In this document: positions 17,817 through 31,168 of the stretch, in pieces | Layout of the letters: each line of letters starts with the position of its first letter | Position numbering within the stretch: the stretch's first letter is position 1 | Assembly (NCBI RefSeq): GCF_003992665.1 | Contig: NZ_RZMX01000008.1 | Span: forward strand, 62,001-126,000 | DNA length: 64,000 nt | DNA from: Pelagibacterium montanilacus | GTDB taxonomy: Bacteria > Pseudomonadota > Alphaproteobacteria > Rhizobiales > Devosiaceae | Direction: 5' to 3' | Translations under genes and position numbers: made by a program | The notes under the pieces: model-generated | Told to the model about the DNA's origin: nothing | Seen by the model: only the letters and a program-made list of their open reading frames with translations | Database searches by the model: none

Positions 17817-17960
17817 TTATTGGCCGGCGCCCTTGCGGGACGCGCCGAAATCGCAACCATAGATGCGCTGGTAGCGATCGATGTGGCGCTGAGCCTCGCG
17901 GCCGCGTGCTTCGACCATTGCGTCAATTGCCTTGCGGAAGATGCTCTTGTCTTCAGCCAT
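17817..17960 (-). CDS. Unannotated 47-residue basic protein
   Basis: A short frame, ATG at 17960 to TAA at 17817. It begins MAEDKSIFRKAIDAMVEARG, continues with EAQRHIDRYQRIYGCDFGA, and ends SRKGAGQ. It is mostly helical and charged, with a single cysteine. Three things support it as a real gene: a good ribosome-binding site (GGAGA, 6 bases before the ATG), an intrinsic terminator downstream in the same direction, and amphipathic composition unlike the other frames here. Similar short proteins with an EAREREA-RRYID-like core exist in rhizobia as far as I recall, all uncharacterised. Its function is unknown. Confidence 0.68.
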   Translation of the reverse strand: MAEDKSIFRKAIDAMVEARGREAQRHIDRYQRIYGCDFGASRKGAGQ

Positions 17961-18063
17961 GTCATGTCTCCGTATTCTGGCGAGGGACTCGCCTCTGAAA
18001 TTCTTGATCCAATAGATAGACCGTTCCGCATCTGCTAGTTAGGGGCCAAACAGCAACCCAGCC

Positions 18064-19929
18064 ATGCTCCCCGCGCGCATGTCGATGAAAGCCTGCTCCA
18101 TGCCCCTTTCCACGCCCATCCCGCCCGCGCATTTCCAGAGCTTCGAGGAGCGCTCGGACCCCGGCCAGGTCGCAGGGCGGCTGGCCGCGCTGCGCGAGGC
18201 GCTGGCAAAGATGGAACTCGACGCCTTTCTGGTGCCGCGGGCCGATGTGCATCAGGGCGAATATGTGCCCGATTGCGATGCGCGGCTCGCCTATGTGACC
18301 GGGTTTACCGGTTCGGCGGGGCTGGCGGTGATCGGCAGGGAGCGTGCGGCGTTGTGCGTGGACAGCCGCTACACCCTGCAGGCGCCGGCCCAGACCGACA
18401 CCGATCTTCTCGAGGTGGTGGATACAACCACGACCAGCCCCGGCGCCTGGATGGCCGAAGCGTTTGACGCGGGCAGCCGGATCGGGTTCGACCCCTGGCT
18501 GCACACGCCCAGCCAGATCGAGGTGCTGAAAAAGGCGCTGGACCCCACCGGCATTGCCCTTATGCCGGTGGAGAACCCGGTCGATGCAATCTGGAGCGAC
18601 CGGCCGGCCGCGCCCGAGGGGCCGATTCTGGTGATCGAGGACGATAAGGCCGGCCAGTCGGCAGCCGACAAGCTGGCCGCGCTTCGCGAGACGATGGCGG
18701 TGCGCGGCGCCGACGCGCTGGTGCTGACCCTGCCCGAATCCCTGTGCTGGCTGTTCAACATCCGGGGGCGCGACATTCCCCACAACCCCTTCGTGCTCGG
18801 CTTCGCGCTGGTGCCCCGTGAGGGAGCCCCTCTGCTCTTTGTGGCGGCTGAAAAGTGCACCCAGGACAACGCCTCGGCGCTCGCGGGCCGCGCCCAGCTC
18901 CGCGATCGCAGCGAATTCGAGCCCACGCTGGCCGCCTATGCGGAACGCAAGGCCCGGCTTTGGTTCGACCCGGCCTCGGCACCCATCCGGATCAAAACGC
19001 TTCTCGATGAAGCCGGCGCCGACACCGTCACCGAGCGCGACCCCGTGCAGATGGCCAAGGCCCGGAAGAACCCGCTGGAACTGGACGGCATGCGCGAGGC
19101 GCACCGGCTGGACGGAATCGCAGTGACCCGGTTTCTGGCCTGGTTCGACGCCGCGGCGGCGCGTGGCGAGCTGACCGAGATCGACGTTGTGGAAATGCTC
19201 GAGGCCATGCGCCGGGACGCCGGGGCCTATGATGTGAGCTTCGAGACGATTTCGGGCTCGGGCCCGCACGGCGCCATTGTCCATTATCGCGTGTCGCGCA
19301 GCACCAATCGCACCATCGTGCCCGGCGAGCTGATGCTGGTCGACAGCGGCGGGCAATACGCGATGGGCACCACCGACATCACCCGCACCATGGCAACCGG
19401 CACCGCCGGGGCGGCCGAGCGCGATCACTTCACCCGCGTGCTCAAGGGCATGATCGCCATCTCGCGGGCGCGTTTTCCCAAGGGCACAACCGGCGCCCAG
19501 CTCGACATTCTGGCGCGCCAGTTCCTCTGGCAGGCGGGACTGACCTACAACCACGGCACCGGCCACGGTGTGGGCGCGGGGCTTTCAGTGCACGAGGGGC
19601 CGGCAGGGATTTCTCCGCGCTACACGGTGGCGCTGGAAGAGGGCATGGTCATCTCCAACGAGCCGGGCGTTTATCTCGAAGGCCGGTACGGCATCCGGAT
19701 CGAGAACCTCGTGGCGGTGAAAGCCGCTGCCCAGCATCAGGGCTATCTGGAATTTGAAACCCTGACGCTGGCGCCCATCGACCGGCACCTGCTGGCGCTC
19801 GAGCTTCTGGACCCCACAGAGCGCGACTGGCTCAACGCCTATCACGCCCGCGTTTCCGCCGAGATCGGGCCCGACCTGGCAACCGATGCCGAGCGCCAAT
19901 GGCTGGCCGCAGCGACGGCGCCGATCTAA
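18064..19929 (+). CDS. Xaa-Pro aminopeptidase, M24B (creatinase-like) metallopeptidase
   Basis: The enzyme releases N-terminal residues preceding proline from peptides. At about 610-620 residues it is the long cytosolic form, with two N-terminal creatinase-like domains and a C-terminal pita-bread catalytic domain. The metal ligands are visible: Asp in LMLVDSGGQY, Asp in GTTDITRTM, His in GTGHGVGAGLSVHEGP, Glu in VISNEPGVY and Glu in IRIENL. The start is uncertain: ATGs at 18064, 18079 and 18100 are all in frame and none has a strong ribosome-binding site. The protein has no signal peptide and should be cytoplasmic. Confidence 0.92.
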   Translation: MLPARMSMKACSMPLSTPIPPAHFQSFEERSDPGQVAGRLAALREALAKMELDAFLVPRADVHQGEYVPDCDARLAYVTGFTGSAGLAVIGRERAALCVDSRYTLQAPAQTDTDLLEVVDTTTTSPGAWMAEAFDAGSRIGFDPWLHTPSQIEVLKKALDPTGIALMPVENPVDAIWSDRPAAPEGPILVIEDDKAGQSAADKLAALRETMAVRGADALVLTLPESLCWLFNIRGRDIPHNPFVLGFALVPREGAPLLFVAAEKCTQDNASALAGRAQLRDRSEFEPTLAAYAERKARLWFDPASAPIRIKTLLDEAGADTVTERDPVQMAKARKNPLELDGMREAHRLDGIAVTRFLAWFDAAAARGELTEIDVVEMLEAMRRDAGAYDVSFETISGSGPHGAIVHYRVSRSTNRTIVPGELMLVDSGGQYAMGTTDITRTMATGTAGAAERDHFTRVLKGMIAISRARFPKGTTGAQLDILARQFLWQAGLTYNHGTGHGVGAGLSVHEGPAGISPRYTVALEEGMVISNEPGVYLEGRYGIRIENLVAVKAAAQHQGYLEFETLTLAPIDRHLLALELLDPTERDWLNAYHARVSAEIGPDLATDAERQWLAAATAPI

Positions 19930-20025
19930 AGCGTTTCCAAGAGAAGGGTATCCACTTTTCCGGTTCGGAGCCGCGACAGATCAAAGACCTGGAGCTCCAG
20001 TTCTGATTCAGTCACAACTGGAGCT

Positions 20026-20028
<3 letters not shown>
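19930..20028. repeat. Rhizobial-type dispersed intergenic repeat with long hairpin
   Basis: The left part carries GCGTTTCCAAGAGAAG followed by GGTATCCACTTTTCC. The right part is a hairpin of GAGCTCCAGTT (19992-20002) and AACTGGAGCTC (20016-20026) around 13 bases that include CTGATTCAG. The pattern (GCGTTT...GTATCCACTT, then AGAGCTC...GTTCTGATTCA...GAGCTCTAG) resembles palindromic elements found scattered through rhizobial genomes, from memory. It fills the gap between two convergent genes exactly and supplies the TAG stop of the minus-strand gene, so it may also terminate transcription in both directions. Confidence 0.72.
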
Positions 20029-25129
<5,101 letters not shown>

Positions 25130-25253
25130 GATCCTCCGGATCCCGGCATTACGCCGAGGACGTGATAGCGCGCGTCGGCATCAAAGCAAACACGCCCACA
25201 GAATAAAACAAGAACATCGAAAGCGTTCCGTCAAGGGCCAATCGGGCCCAAGA

Positions 25254-25281
25254 AAAAGCCCCGGGCGCTGCCGGGGCTTTT
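25254..25281 (-). terminator. Intrinsic terminator after bamD
   Basis: AAAAGCCCCGG (25254-25264) and CCGGGGCTTTT (25271-25281) form a perfect 11-bp stem with a 6-base loop. On the minus strand the T-tract is TTTTTCTT. It lies 25 bases after the bamD stop and should separate bamD from recN. Confidence 0.85.
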
Positions 25282-25305
25282 GCCTGTCGGTCTGATCGGG
25301 CGGCG

Positions 25306-26145
25306 TCAGGCGCGCCCGGACATCCAGTTGCCTTGCACCATCTGGGGGGTCACCCCCTGCTGCTGGAGCAGGTCGAAGCCCCGCTGGTACCACTCACCCG
25401 AAGGATAGTTGTGGCCGAGCACGGCGGTCGCCGTCTGGGCTTCGGACACGAGGCCAAGCCGCAGATAGGCCTCGGTGAGGCGGTAAAGCGCTTCTTCCAC
25501 GTGCGAGGACTGCTGATGGTTCTCGACCACTTCGCGGAAGCGGTTGATCGCAGCGGTGTTCTGGTCATGGCCGAGATAATACCGGCCAACCGACATCTCG
25601 CGACCGGCAAGCTGGTCCCGGGCGATGCGGACCATGTTGCGCGATTCCTGGACGTACTGGCTGGAGGGATAGTTCGCCTCGATCTGCTCGAACGTGTCGA
25701 TGGCGTCCGCCGCCGGGCTCTGGTCACGCGTGGTGTCAGAGAGCTGCTGATAATAGGCGCTGCCCTTTAGAAAGAGCACATAAGGCACTTCCGAGGACGA
25801 GGGATAGAGCGCGAGGAAGCGGTCGGCGGCGAGGATGGCCTCATCGAACTGACGCGTCCTGAAGTTGGCATAGGTGATCATCACCTTCGCGCGCTCGTTG
25901 TAGTCAGAATAGGGATGCTGGCGTTCGAGCTTTTCAAGATCGTCAATCGCGCCCGCGTAACGATTGGCCTCCATGTTGGAAACCGCGCTCGAATAGAGCG
26001 TCTCGACGGGAACGATCGGTTCGTCGGCGGCATCCTGGGAGAACATTCCGAGCGGGCTGCATGCGGCAAGCACGCCGGCCAAGGCCAGCGTGGCCATCAT
26101 CCGGGCAGTGCGCCCGATACCATTCGTCCCCATTGAGATGTTCAC
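25306..26145 (-). CDS. bamD: Outer membrane protein assembly factor BamD
   Basis: An essential lipoprotein of the BAM complex that inserts beta-barrel proteins in the outer membrane. The 279-residue precursor has a lipobox, GVLAAC, with the lipidated cysteine at residue 29, and then TPR-like repeats. Family marks are YSSAVSNMEANRYAGAIDDLEKLERQHPYSDY, QFDEAILAADRFLALYPSS, PYVLFLKGSAYYQQ and REMSVGRYYL. The start is GTG, with GAGGAG 7 bases before it. It follows lpxC and precedes recN, as in most rhizobia. Confidence 0.95.
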   Translation of the reverse strand: MNISMGTNGIGRTARMMATLALAGVLAACSPLGMFSQDAADEPIVPVETLYSSAVSNMEANRYAGAIDDLEKLERQHPYSDYNERAKVMITYANFRTRQFDEAILAADRFLALYPSSSEVPYVLFLKGSAYYQQLSDTTRDQSPAADAIDTFEQIEANYPSSQYVQESRNMVRIARDQLAGREMSVGRYYLGHDQNTAAINRFREVVENHQQSSHVEEALYRLTEAYLRLGLVSEAQTATAVLGHNYPSGEWYQRGFDLLQQQGVTPQMVQGNWMSGRA

Positions 26146-26245
26146 GAAAAGCTCCTCATCTGTGCCCCGGGAGCCGGTTTGTGCCCCCTCATGACCCTTT
26201 CGCTAGTGGGCGAATGGATCAAAACTTTGACGCGTTATGCCTCAA

Positions 26246-27202
26246 TCAGCCTATCGAACGCAAGTGAGGCTGCATTTCGACGCCATCGGGCATATCCACC
26301 AGACCGTCGAGATCGAGCGGCAGGCTGTCGGCATCCACGACCTCGTAATTCTGCGGGCTGGCAAACAGGGTCTGCAGAACCATGGAATTGAGCTTGTGCC
26401 CGCCCTTGTAAGAGCGGAACCGCCCGTAGATCGGGAGCCCGGCCAGGGCAAGGTCGCCAATCGCGTCCAGCAGCTTGTGGCGCACGAACTCGTCCTCGTA
26501 GCGCAGCCCGTCGGGATTGGAGATCTTGTCGGCCTCGATGGCGATGGAGTTCTCGAGGCTCGAACCAAGCGCATAGCCGGCCTGACGCAAAACCTTGGCC
26601 TGGGCAACGAACCCGAAGGTGCGCGCGGCCGACACATCCTCGGCGAAACGCCGGGGGGACCAGTCGAGAATCATGCGCTGATGGCCGATGACCTGGCTGT
26701 CGAAATCGATCTCAACGTCGAAGGTACGACCGTTGTGGGCTTCGAGCGTTGCAAATGCGTCGTTCTCGCGGACGGTGACCGTGCGCAGGATACGGATGAA
26801 CCGCTTGCGCGCCGACTGCACCGAGAGGCCCACCGAGACCAGAGCCGAAACGAAGGGCGCGGCGCTGCCGTCAAGGATCGGGCATTCCTCGCCCTCGATC
26901 GTGACCTTGGCATTATCGATGCCGAGACCGCTCAGAGCCGCAAGAACGTGCTCGACGGTGGAAACGCTGACCGAACTCCCGAGATCGAGAACGGTGCACA
27001 GCGAGGTGCGCGTGACCCGGGAATGATCGACACGGACCGGGTCGGTCCGCTCGCCATTGTCGAGGATTCGCTCGATCAGAATACCCGAGTCGGAGGGCGC
27101 CGGGGATATCGTCAGCCGCGACGGCCGGCCATTGTGAACACCGATCCCGGCAAACTCCACGACAGCGGCTGGCGTTCTCTGCCGAATGGCGAAATTCTTC
27201 AT
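26246..27202 (-). CDS. lpxC: UDP-3-O-acyl-N-acetylglucosamine deacetylase LpxC
   Basis: This zinc enzyme carries out the committed step of lipid A synthesis. The 318-residue length is normal. Motifs visible are GIGVHNGRPSRLTISPAP, TVEHVLAAL (zinc His), CPILDGSAAPFV, FVRHKLLDAIGDLALAG (zinc His/Asp and catalytic residues) and YKGGHKLN (catalytic His). A GGGAG site precedes the ATG. It sits between ftsZ and bamD, tying outer-membrane synthesis to the division cluster. Regulation in alphaproteobacteria is often by FtsH proteolysis. Confidence 0.96.
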   Translation of the reverse strand: MKNFAIRQRTPAAVVEFAGIGVHNGRPSRLTISPAPSDSGILIERILDNGERTDPVRVDHSRVTRTSLCTVLDLGSSVSVSTVEHVLAALSGLGIDNAKVTIEGEECPILDGSAAPFVSALVSVGLSVQSARKRFIRILRTVTVRENDAFATLEAHNGRTFDVEIDFDSQVIGHQRMILDWSPRRFAEDVSAARTFGFVAQAKVLRQAGYALGSSLENSIAIEADKISNPDGLRYEDEFVRHKLLDAIGDLALAGLPIYGRFRSYKGGHKLNSMVLQTLFASPQNYEVVDADSLPLDLDGLVDMPDGVEMQPHLRSIG

Positions 27203-27255
27203 AGGAGCTCCCCGCTCAGCACATCTTATCCCAAGCCACGGGGACTCTGGTAACC

Positions 27256-27294
27256 AAAAACCGCCGGGGGCGGAACCTGCTCCCGGCGGTTTTT
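27256..27294 (-). terminator. Strong hairpin after ftsZ
   Basis: AAAAACCGCCGGG and CCCGGCGGTTTTT form a 13-bp perfect stem with a 13-base loop, followed by a T-run in either direction. It lies between ftsZ and lpxC and should stop ftsZ transcripts, so lpxC likely has its own promoter. Confidence 0.85.
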
Positions 27295-27333
27295 CAAACT
27301 AACGTGGCAATTTGGCATCAAAAGCCAACGGAC

Positions 27334-29034
27334 CTAGCCGTGGCGCTTGAGAAACGCGGGTATTTCAAGCTGCTCCTTGGCCGGGGCCCGGACCGCCTGC
27401 TGGGGCGCACGGCCCTGAGCATCAAGCTGACCGGCGGCGCCTTCGGTGCGGGGGCGCGGCGCACGGGCCGGGCTTGCCTCGATGGCACTGCGTGCAGCGG
27501 CATCGTCGAAATTGGGCTGCTCGCGGCGGGGCTCGGGGGCATGCTCCTGGTCATGGCCCAGGTTGAGCCCGACATTGGACGCAAGCTTGCGGAACAGGGC
27601 ACGCGCATTGCGCGGCTCGTCGGGATGACGCTCCTGGGCGAGCTGAGTACGCGCGACCTGAGGCAACTCTTCCTGACGCGGAACGCGGCGCTGGAGAACC
27701 GGCCGCTCGGCGCCTGAAGGCACGTAGGGGCGCGGCATTTCCGCTTCGCGGGCCCGATGGGCTTCCTCGACCGGCTGGGGGCCGTTGGCAGCGGGCACGA
27801 AGGGCTCGACGACGACGCCATCATCCTCGTGAACAGGGGCCTGTGCCTGGCGCGGAGCTCCGTCCTCGGTGCGGATCGCCTGGGCGACTGCAGCCTCGAA
27901 CTGGTCGTCGGTCATCTCGGGAGCGACGGGGGCCTGCTGAGGCTTCTGGCGCGGCGGCTGTGCCGGAGCGGTCTCGGCGCGCGATGGGCCCGAAGCGTCG
28001 CCCGGACGGCGGGCCTGGAGGGCGGCGCGATTGGCGTTCGGCTTAACCGGATCGAGAGCCTGGACCATCAGCGCATCGGTGCCGGTGGCGACCACGGAAA
28101 CCCGGATTTTGCCCTGAAGCGAATCATCGAAGGTGGCGCCCAGGATGATGTTGGCGTCCGAATCCACTTCCTCGCGGATGCGCGATGCGGCTTCGTCGAC
28201 CTCATAGAGGGTCATGTCCTTGCCGCCGGTGATCGAGATCAGCAGGCCGCGGGCGCCCTGCATGGACACATCGTCGAGCAGCGGGTTGGCGATGGCGGCT
28301 TCGGCGGCGTGGCGCGCACGCTCCTCGCCCTCGGCCTCGCCGGTCCCCATCATCGCCTTGCCCATGCCGCGCATGACGGCGCGGACGTCGGCGAAGTCGA
28401 GGTTGATGAGGCCTTCCTTGACCATCAGATCGGTGATGCAGGCAACACCCGAGAACAGAACCTCGTCGGCCATCGCGAAGGCGTCGGCGAATGTGGTCTT
28501 CTCGTTGGCGACACGGAAGAGGTTCTGGTTGGGAATGACGATCAGGGTGTCGACGTGGCGGTGAAGCTCGTCGATGCCTTCCTCGGCCAGCTTGAGGCGA
28601 CGACTGCCTTCGAACTGGAAGGGCTTGGTCACGACACCAACGGTGAGGATCCCCTGCTCGCGGGCCGCGCGGGCCACGACGGGGGCAGCGCCGGTGCCGG
28701 TGCCGCCGCCCATTCCGGCGGTGATGAACACCATGTGCGAACCGGAGAGGTGATCATTGAGCTCGTCGAAGCTTTCCTCGGCTGCCGCGCGCCCGACTTC
28801 GGGGTGCGAGCCTGCGCCGAGACCTTCAGTGACGCCGACACCGAGCTGGATGACCCGCTGGGCGCGGCTGAGCGCCAGCGCCTGGGCATCGGTGTTGGCC
28901 ACGACGAACTCGACGCCTTCGAGGCCGGAGTTAATCATGTTGTTTACGGCATTGCCACCTGCACCACCGACGCCAAAGACGGTGATTCGCGGCTTGAGCT
29001 CCTGGATTCCGGGAATCTGTAGATTGATGGTCAT
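27334..29034 (-). CDS. ftsZ: Cell division protein FtsZ, long-linker alphaproteobacterial form
   Basis: FtsZ is the tubulin-like GTPase that forms the division ring. The 566-residue protein has the GTPase core in residues 1 to about 325, with [14 protein letters not shown] and the signature GGGTGTG at 109-115. The rest is an unusually long Pro/Ala/Arg/Gln-rich linker (about 230 residues), as in other Rhizobiales. It ends with the conserved tail [11 protein letters not shown], which binds FtsA and other partners. The ATG at 29034 is preceded by GAGG; four extra codons upstream are possible but unsupported. ftsA lies upstream, separated by a VOC gene on the other strand, so ftsZ must have its own promoter in 29035-29267. 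Confidence 0.97.
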   Translation of the reverse strand: MTINLQIPGIQELKPRITVFGVGGAGGNAVNNMINSGLEGVEFVVANTDAQALALSRAQRVIQLGVGVTEGLGAGSHPEVGRAAAEESFDELNDHLSGSHMVFITAGMGGGTGTGAAPVVARAAREQGILTVGVVTKPFQFEGSRRLKLAEEGIDELHRHVDTLIVIPNQNLFRVANEKTTFADAFAMADEVLFSGVACITDLMVKEGLINLDFADVRAVMRGMGKAMMGTGEAEGEERARHAAEAAIANPLLDDVSMQGARGLLISITGGKDMTLYEVDEAASRIREEVDSDANIILGATFDDSLQGKIRVSVVATGTDALMVQALDPVKPNANRAALQARRPGDASGPSRAETAPAQPPRQKPQQAPVAPEMTDDQFEAAVAQAIRTEDGAPRQAQAPVHEDDGVVVEPFVPAANGPQPVEEAHRAREAEMPRPYVPSGAERPVLQRRVPRQEELPQVARTQLAQERHPDEPRNARALFRKLASNVGLNLGHDQEHAPEPRREQPNFDDAAARSAIEASPARAPRPRTEGAAGQLDAQGRAPQQAVRAPAKEQLEIPAFLKRHG

Positions 29035-29080
29035 CGCTGGCCTCATAGTGGCTGTTGCCCCAGATTTAGCGCTTCAATCG

Positions 29081-29095
29081 TTAACCGGAGCCTAA
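29081..29095. promoter_or_regulatory. Candidate CtrA-type site upstream of ftsZ
   Basis: TTAA-CCGGAGC-CTAA matches the TTAA-N7-TTAA consensus of the alphaproteobacterial cell-cycle regulator CtrA at 7 of 8 positions. It sits 47 bases upstream of the ftsZ start, where CtrA acts in Caulobacter. A second TTAACC half-site lies at 29113. This is a sequence match only; short A/T motifs can arise by chance. Confidence 0.4.
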
Positions 29096-29267
29096 CAAAT
29101 CGATGATTTCCGTTAACCGTACTGCATTTTGCGAGGCTGGACCGGTGTGCGGACACCGGATGTTAAGCACACGAGCACAACCGACGGTGCTTGACGAAAG
29201 CGCGGCGGCGTGCGGAACATCGCAAGGCTGGCCAATGCCATAAGCAAAAGCCCGTACGGGGGGATAG

Positions 29268-29825
29268 ATGCCGTCTTTGACGCCGTGCCTATGGTTCGAG
29301 GATGAACTCGATGCAGCGATCGCGCACTATAGCGCGGTGTTTCCCAGCGCGGACATCTCGAGCGTCCAGCGCCCTTCCCCCGACGCGCCGGCGTTGAGCG
29401 CGACTTTCGTGTTGGCAGGGCAGAAGTTCATGGCGCTGAATGGTCGGCGGGACGGCGATTTCAGTGATTCGGTATCGTTCTTTCTGGGCTGCGCCGATCA
29501 GGCCGAGGTCGATCATTACTGGGAGAATCTGGCGTCGGGCGGGGGAACCGAGCTCCAGTGCGGCTGGCTGCGGGACCGGTTCGGGGTGACCTGGCAGGTG
29601 GTGCCCACCGCTCTGTTCGACTTCATGAACGGCCCCGACAAAGCGGGCGCGGAGCGAGCCATGAAGGCCATACTGGGGATGAAACGGCTGGTGATTGCCG
29701 AGATCGAAGCCGCCTATCTGGGGTCGGAGGTGCCCGAAGAGCCCGCCGATCAGCCCGTTGATCGCGAGCGATCTGACGCCATGAGCGGTCCAGACGCGCA
29801 GATCGACCCTGATCGGACAGCCTGA
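29268..29825 (+). CDS. VOC family protein, PhnB-like (3-demethylubiquinone methyltransferase-like domain)
   Basis: This 185-residue protein has one PhnB-type VOC domain: PCLWFEDELDAAIAHYSAVFP, FVLAGQKFMALNGR, SVSFFLGCADQAEVDHYWENLASGGGTELQCGWLRDRFGVTWQVVP. The tail of about 45 residues after VLGMKRL-like sequence is charged and variable. Such proteins are common and mostly uncharacterised; despite the database name, no methyltransferase activity is expected. It lies between ftsZ and ftsA on the opposite strand, breaking the normally continuous ftsA-ftsZ pair, and ends 12 bases before the ftsA stop. Confidence 0.85.
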   Translation: MPSLTPCLWFEDELDAAIAHYSAVFPSADISSVQRPSPDAPALSATFVLAGQKFMALNGRRDGDFSDSVSFFLGCADQAEVDHYWENLASGGGTELQCGWLRDRFGVTWQVVPTALFDFMNGPDKAGAERAMKAILGMKRLVIAEIEAAYLGSEVPEEPADQPVDRERSDAMSGPDAQIDPDRTA

Positions 29826-29837
29826 TCGGGGCGTGCG

Positions 29838-31154
29838 TCACGCAAATCCGGATTTGAGCCAGCTTCCAACCCGAGCGAAATAGCCATCGGTGCCGGTCAG
29901 CTTGCGCGGCACGCGGGGTTCCACGTATTCGGTCCCGCAGACCTGCGGATAGACAAGCATGCCCGCGACCGTGGAGAAGGCCGGGCCCTTGGCCATTTCG
30001 GGCAGGCCCGAGACGCCGAGCGGGCGCCCCACGCGCACATTGCGCCCGAGGATGCGGCGGGCGAGTTCGGGCAGGCCCGTGAGCTCGGATGCGCCACCGG
30101 TCAGAACGAAGCGGCGACCGCACACGTCCATCATGCCGGTTGCCAGCATGCGCTCCTTTGTGGCGGTGAGGATTTCTTCGATCCTGGGGCGGATGACCCG
30201 GGTCAGCGCTTCGCGGGAAACCGTGTTCGGTGACTCGTGGGAGCTGGCACCGATCGGCATGATGGTGAGCACGTCGCTCTCGTCGTTCTGCCCGGGCAGC
30301 GCCGAGCCGTAGAGGGTCTTGAGCCGCTCGGCATCGGCGACCGAGATCGAGAGCTGGCGGGCGATATCGAGGGTGAGGTGATGACCTCCCACCGCGATGG
30401 CGTCCGCATAAACCATGTGCCCGTCGGAAAAGACCGAGACCGTGGTGGTGGCCCCACCGATATCGACGCACGCGACCCCAAGCTCGGCCTCGTCGTCCAC
30501 AAGGGTCGCGAGCCCGCTGGCATAGGGGGTCGCCATAAGCGCCTCGACTTCGAGATGGCAGCGGTTCAGCGCCTTTTCGATATTGCGCATGGCGAGGGTT
30601 TCGGCCGTGACCACCGCGACGTCGACGCCAAGGCTTTCGCCGACCATGCCGCGCGGATCGCGCACGCCCTTGGCGCCGTCGAGACGATAGCCGATGGGAA
30701 GGGCATGGATGATCGAACGTTCGTCGCGGATCGAGCGGGAATTGACCGCGATGAGCACGCGGGAGATGTCGGCGGGCTCGACCTCATGGCCATCCAGCGA
30801 CACCGAGGCCGAGAACGTTTCAGAGCCCAGACGCCCCGCGCTGACATTGACGACGACCGACTGCACCGTGATGCCCGCAACCCGTTCGGCCATGCCCACG
30901 ACCGAGCGGATGGCGTATTCGGCCTTGTCCAGATCGGTGATGACCCCGCTCTTGACCCCGGCTGCCGGGCCGTAGCCGAAGCCGATCACCTCGGCGACGT
31001 GCGTGCGGCCGCGCAGCGAGCGCCCCTCGGGGCGCGGCACGAGGCGGGCAATCACGCAGCACATCTTGGTCGAGCCGATATCGAGCACCGAGACGAGCGA
31101 GGAGCGTCCGGGCTGAACGGGCTTGAGCCGTGCGGTCATGGCATCGGTCATCAT
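29838..31154 (-). CDS. ftsA: Cell division protein FtsA
   Basis: This actin-like protein anchors FtsZ to the membrane. The 438-residue protein has the ATPase motifs VLDIGSTKMCC (phosphate 1), VACVDIGGATTTVSVF (phosphate 2) and LTGGASELTGLPELARRILG (adenosine). The SHS2-like 1C domain lies between about 100 and 180. The end, GWLKSGFA-like SWLKSGFA, is the amphipathic membrane-targeting helix. ATG codons at 31154, 31151 and 31139 are all possible starts; none has an ideal ribosome-binding site. ftsQ ends 15 bases upstream. Confidence 0.95.
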   Translation of the reverse strand: MMTDAMTARLKPVQPGRSSLVSVLDIGSTKMCCVIARLVPRPEGRSLRGRTHVAEVIGFGYGPAAGVKSGVITDLDKAEYAIRSVVGMAERVAGITVQSVVVNVSAGRLGSETFSASVSLDGHEVEPADISRVLIAVNSRSIRDERSIIHALPIGYRLDGAKGVRDPRGMVGESLGVDVAVVTAETLAMRNIEKALNRCHLEVEALMATPYASGLATLVDDEAELGVACVDIGGATTTVSVFSDGHMVYADAIAVGGHHLTLDIARQLSISVADAERLKTLYGSALPGQNDESDVLTIMPIGASSHESPNTVSREALTRVIRPRIEEILTATKERMLATGMMDVCGRRFVLTGGASELTGLPELARRILGRNVRVGRPLGVSGLPEMAKGPAFSTVAGMLVYPQVCGTEYVEPRVPRKLTGTDGYFARVGSWLKSGFA

Positions 31155-31168
31155 GAGAGGGGGCGACC

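Noticed and set aside
17962-19566. A 534-codon minus-strand frame opposite the Xaa-Pro aminopeptidase
   Set aside because: Shadow of a complete M24 peptidase; no plausible domain or ribosome-binding site.
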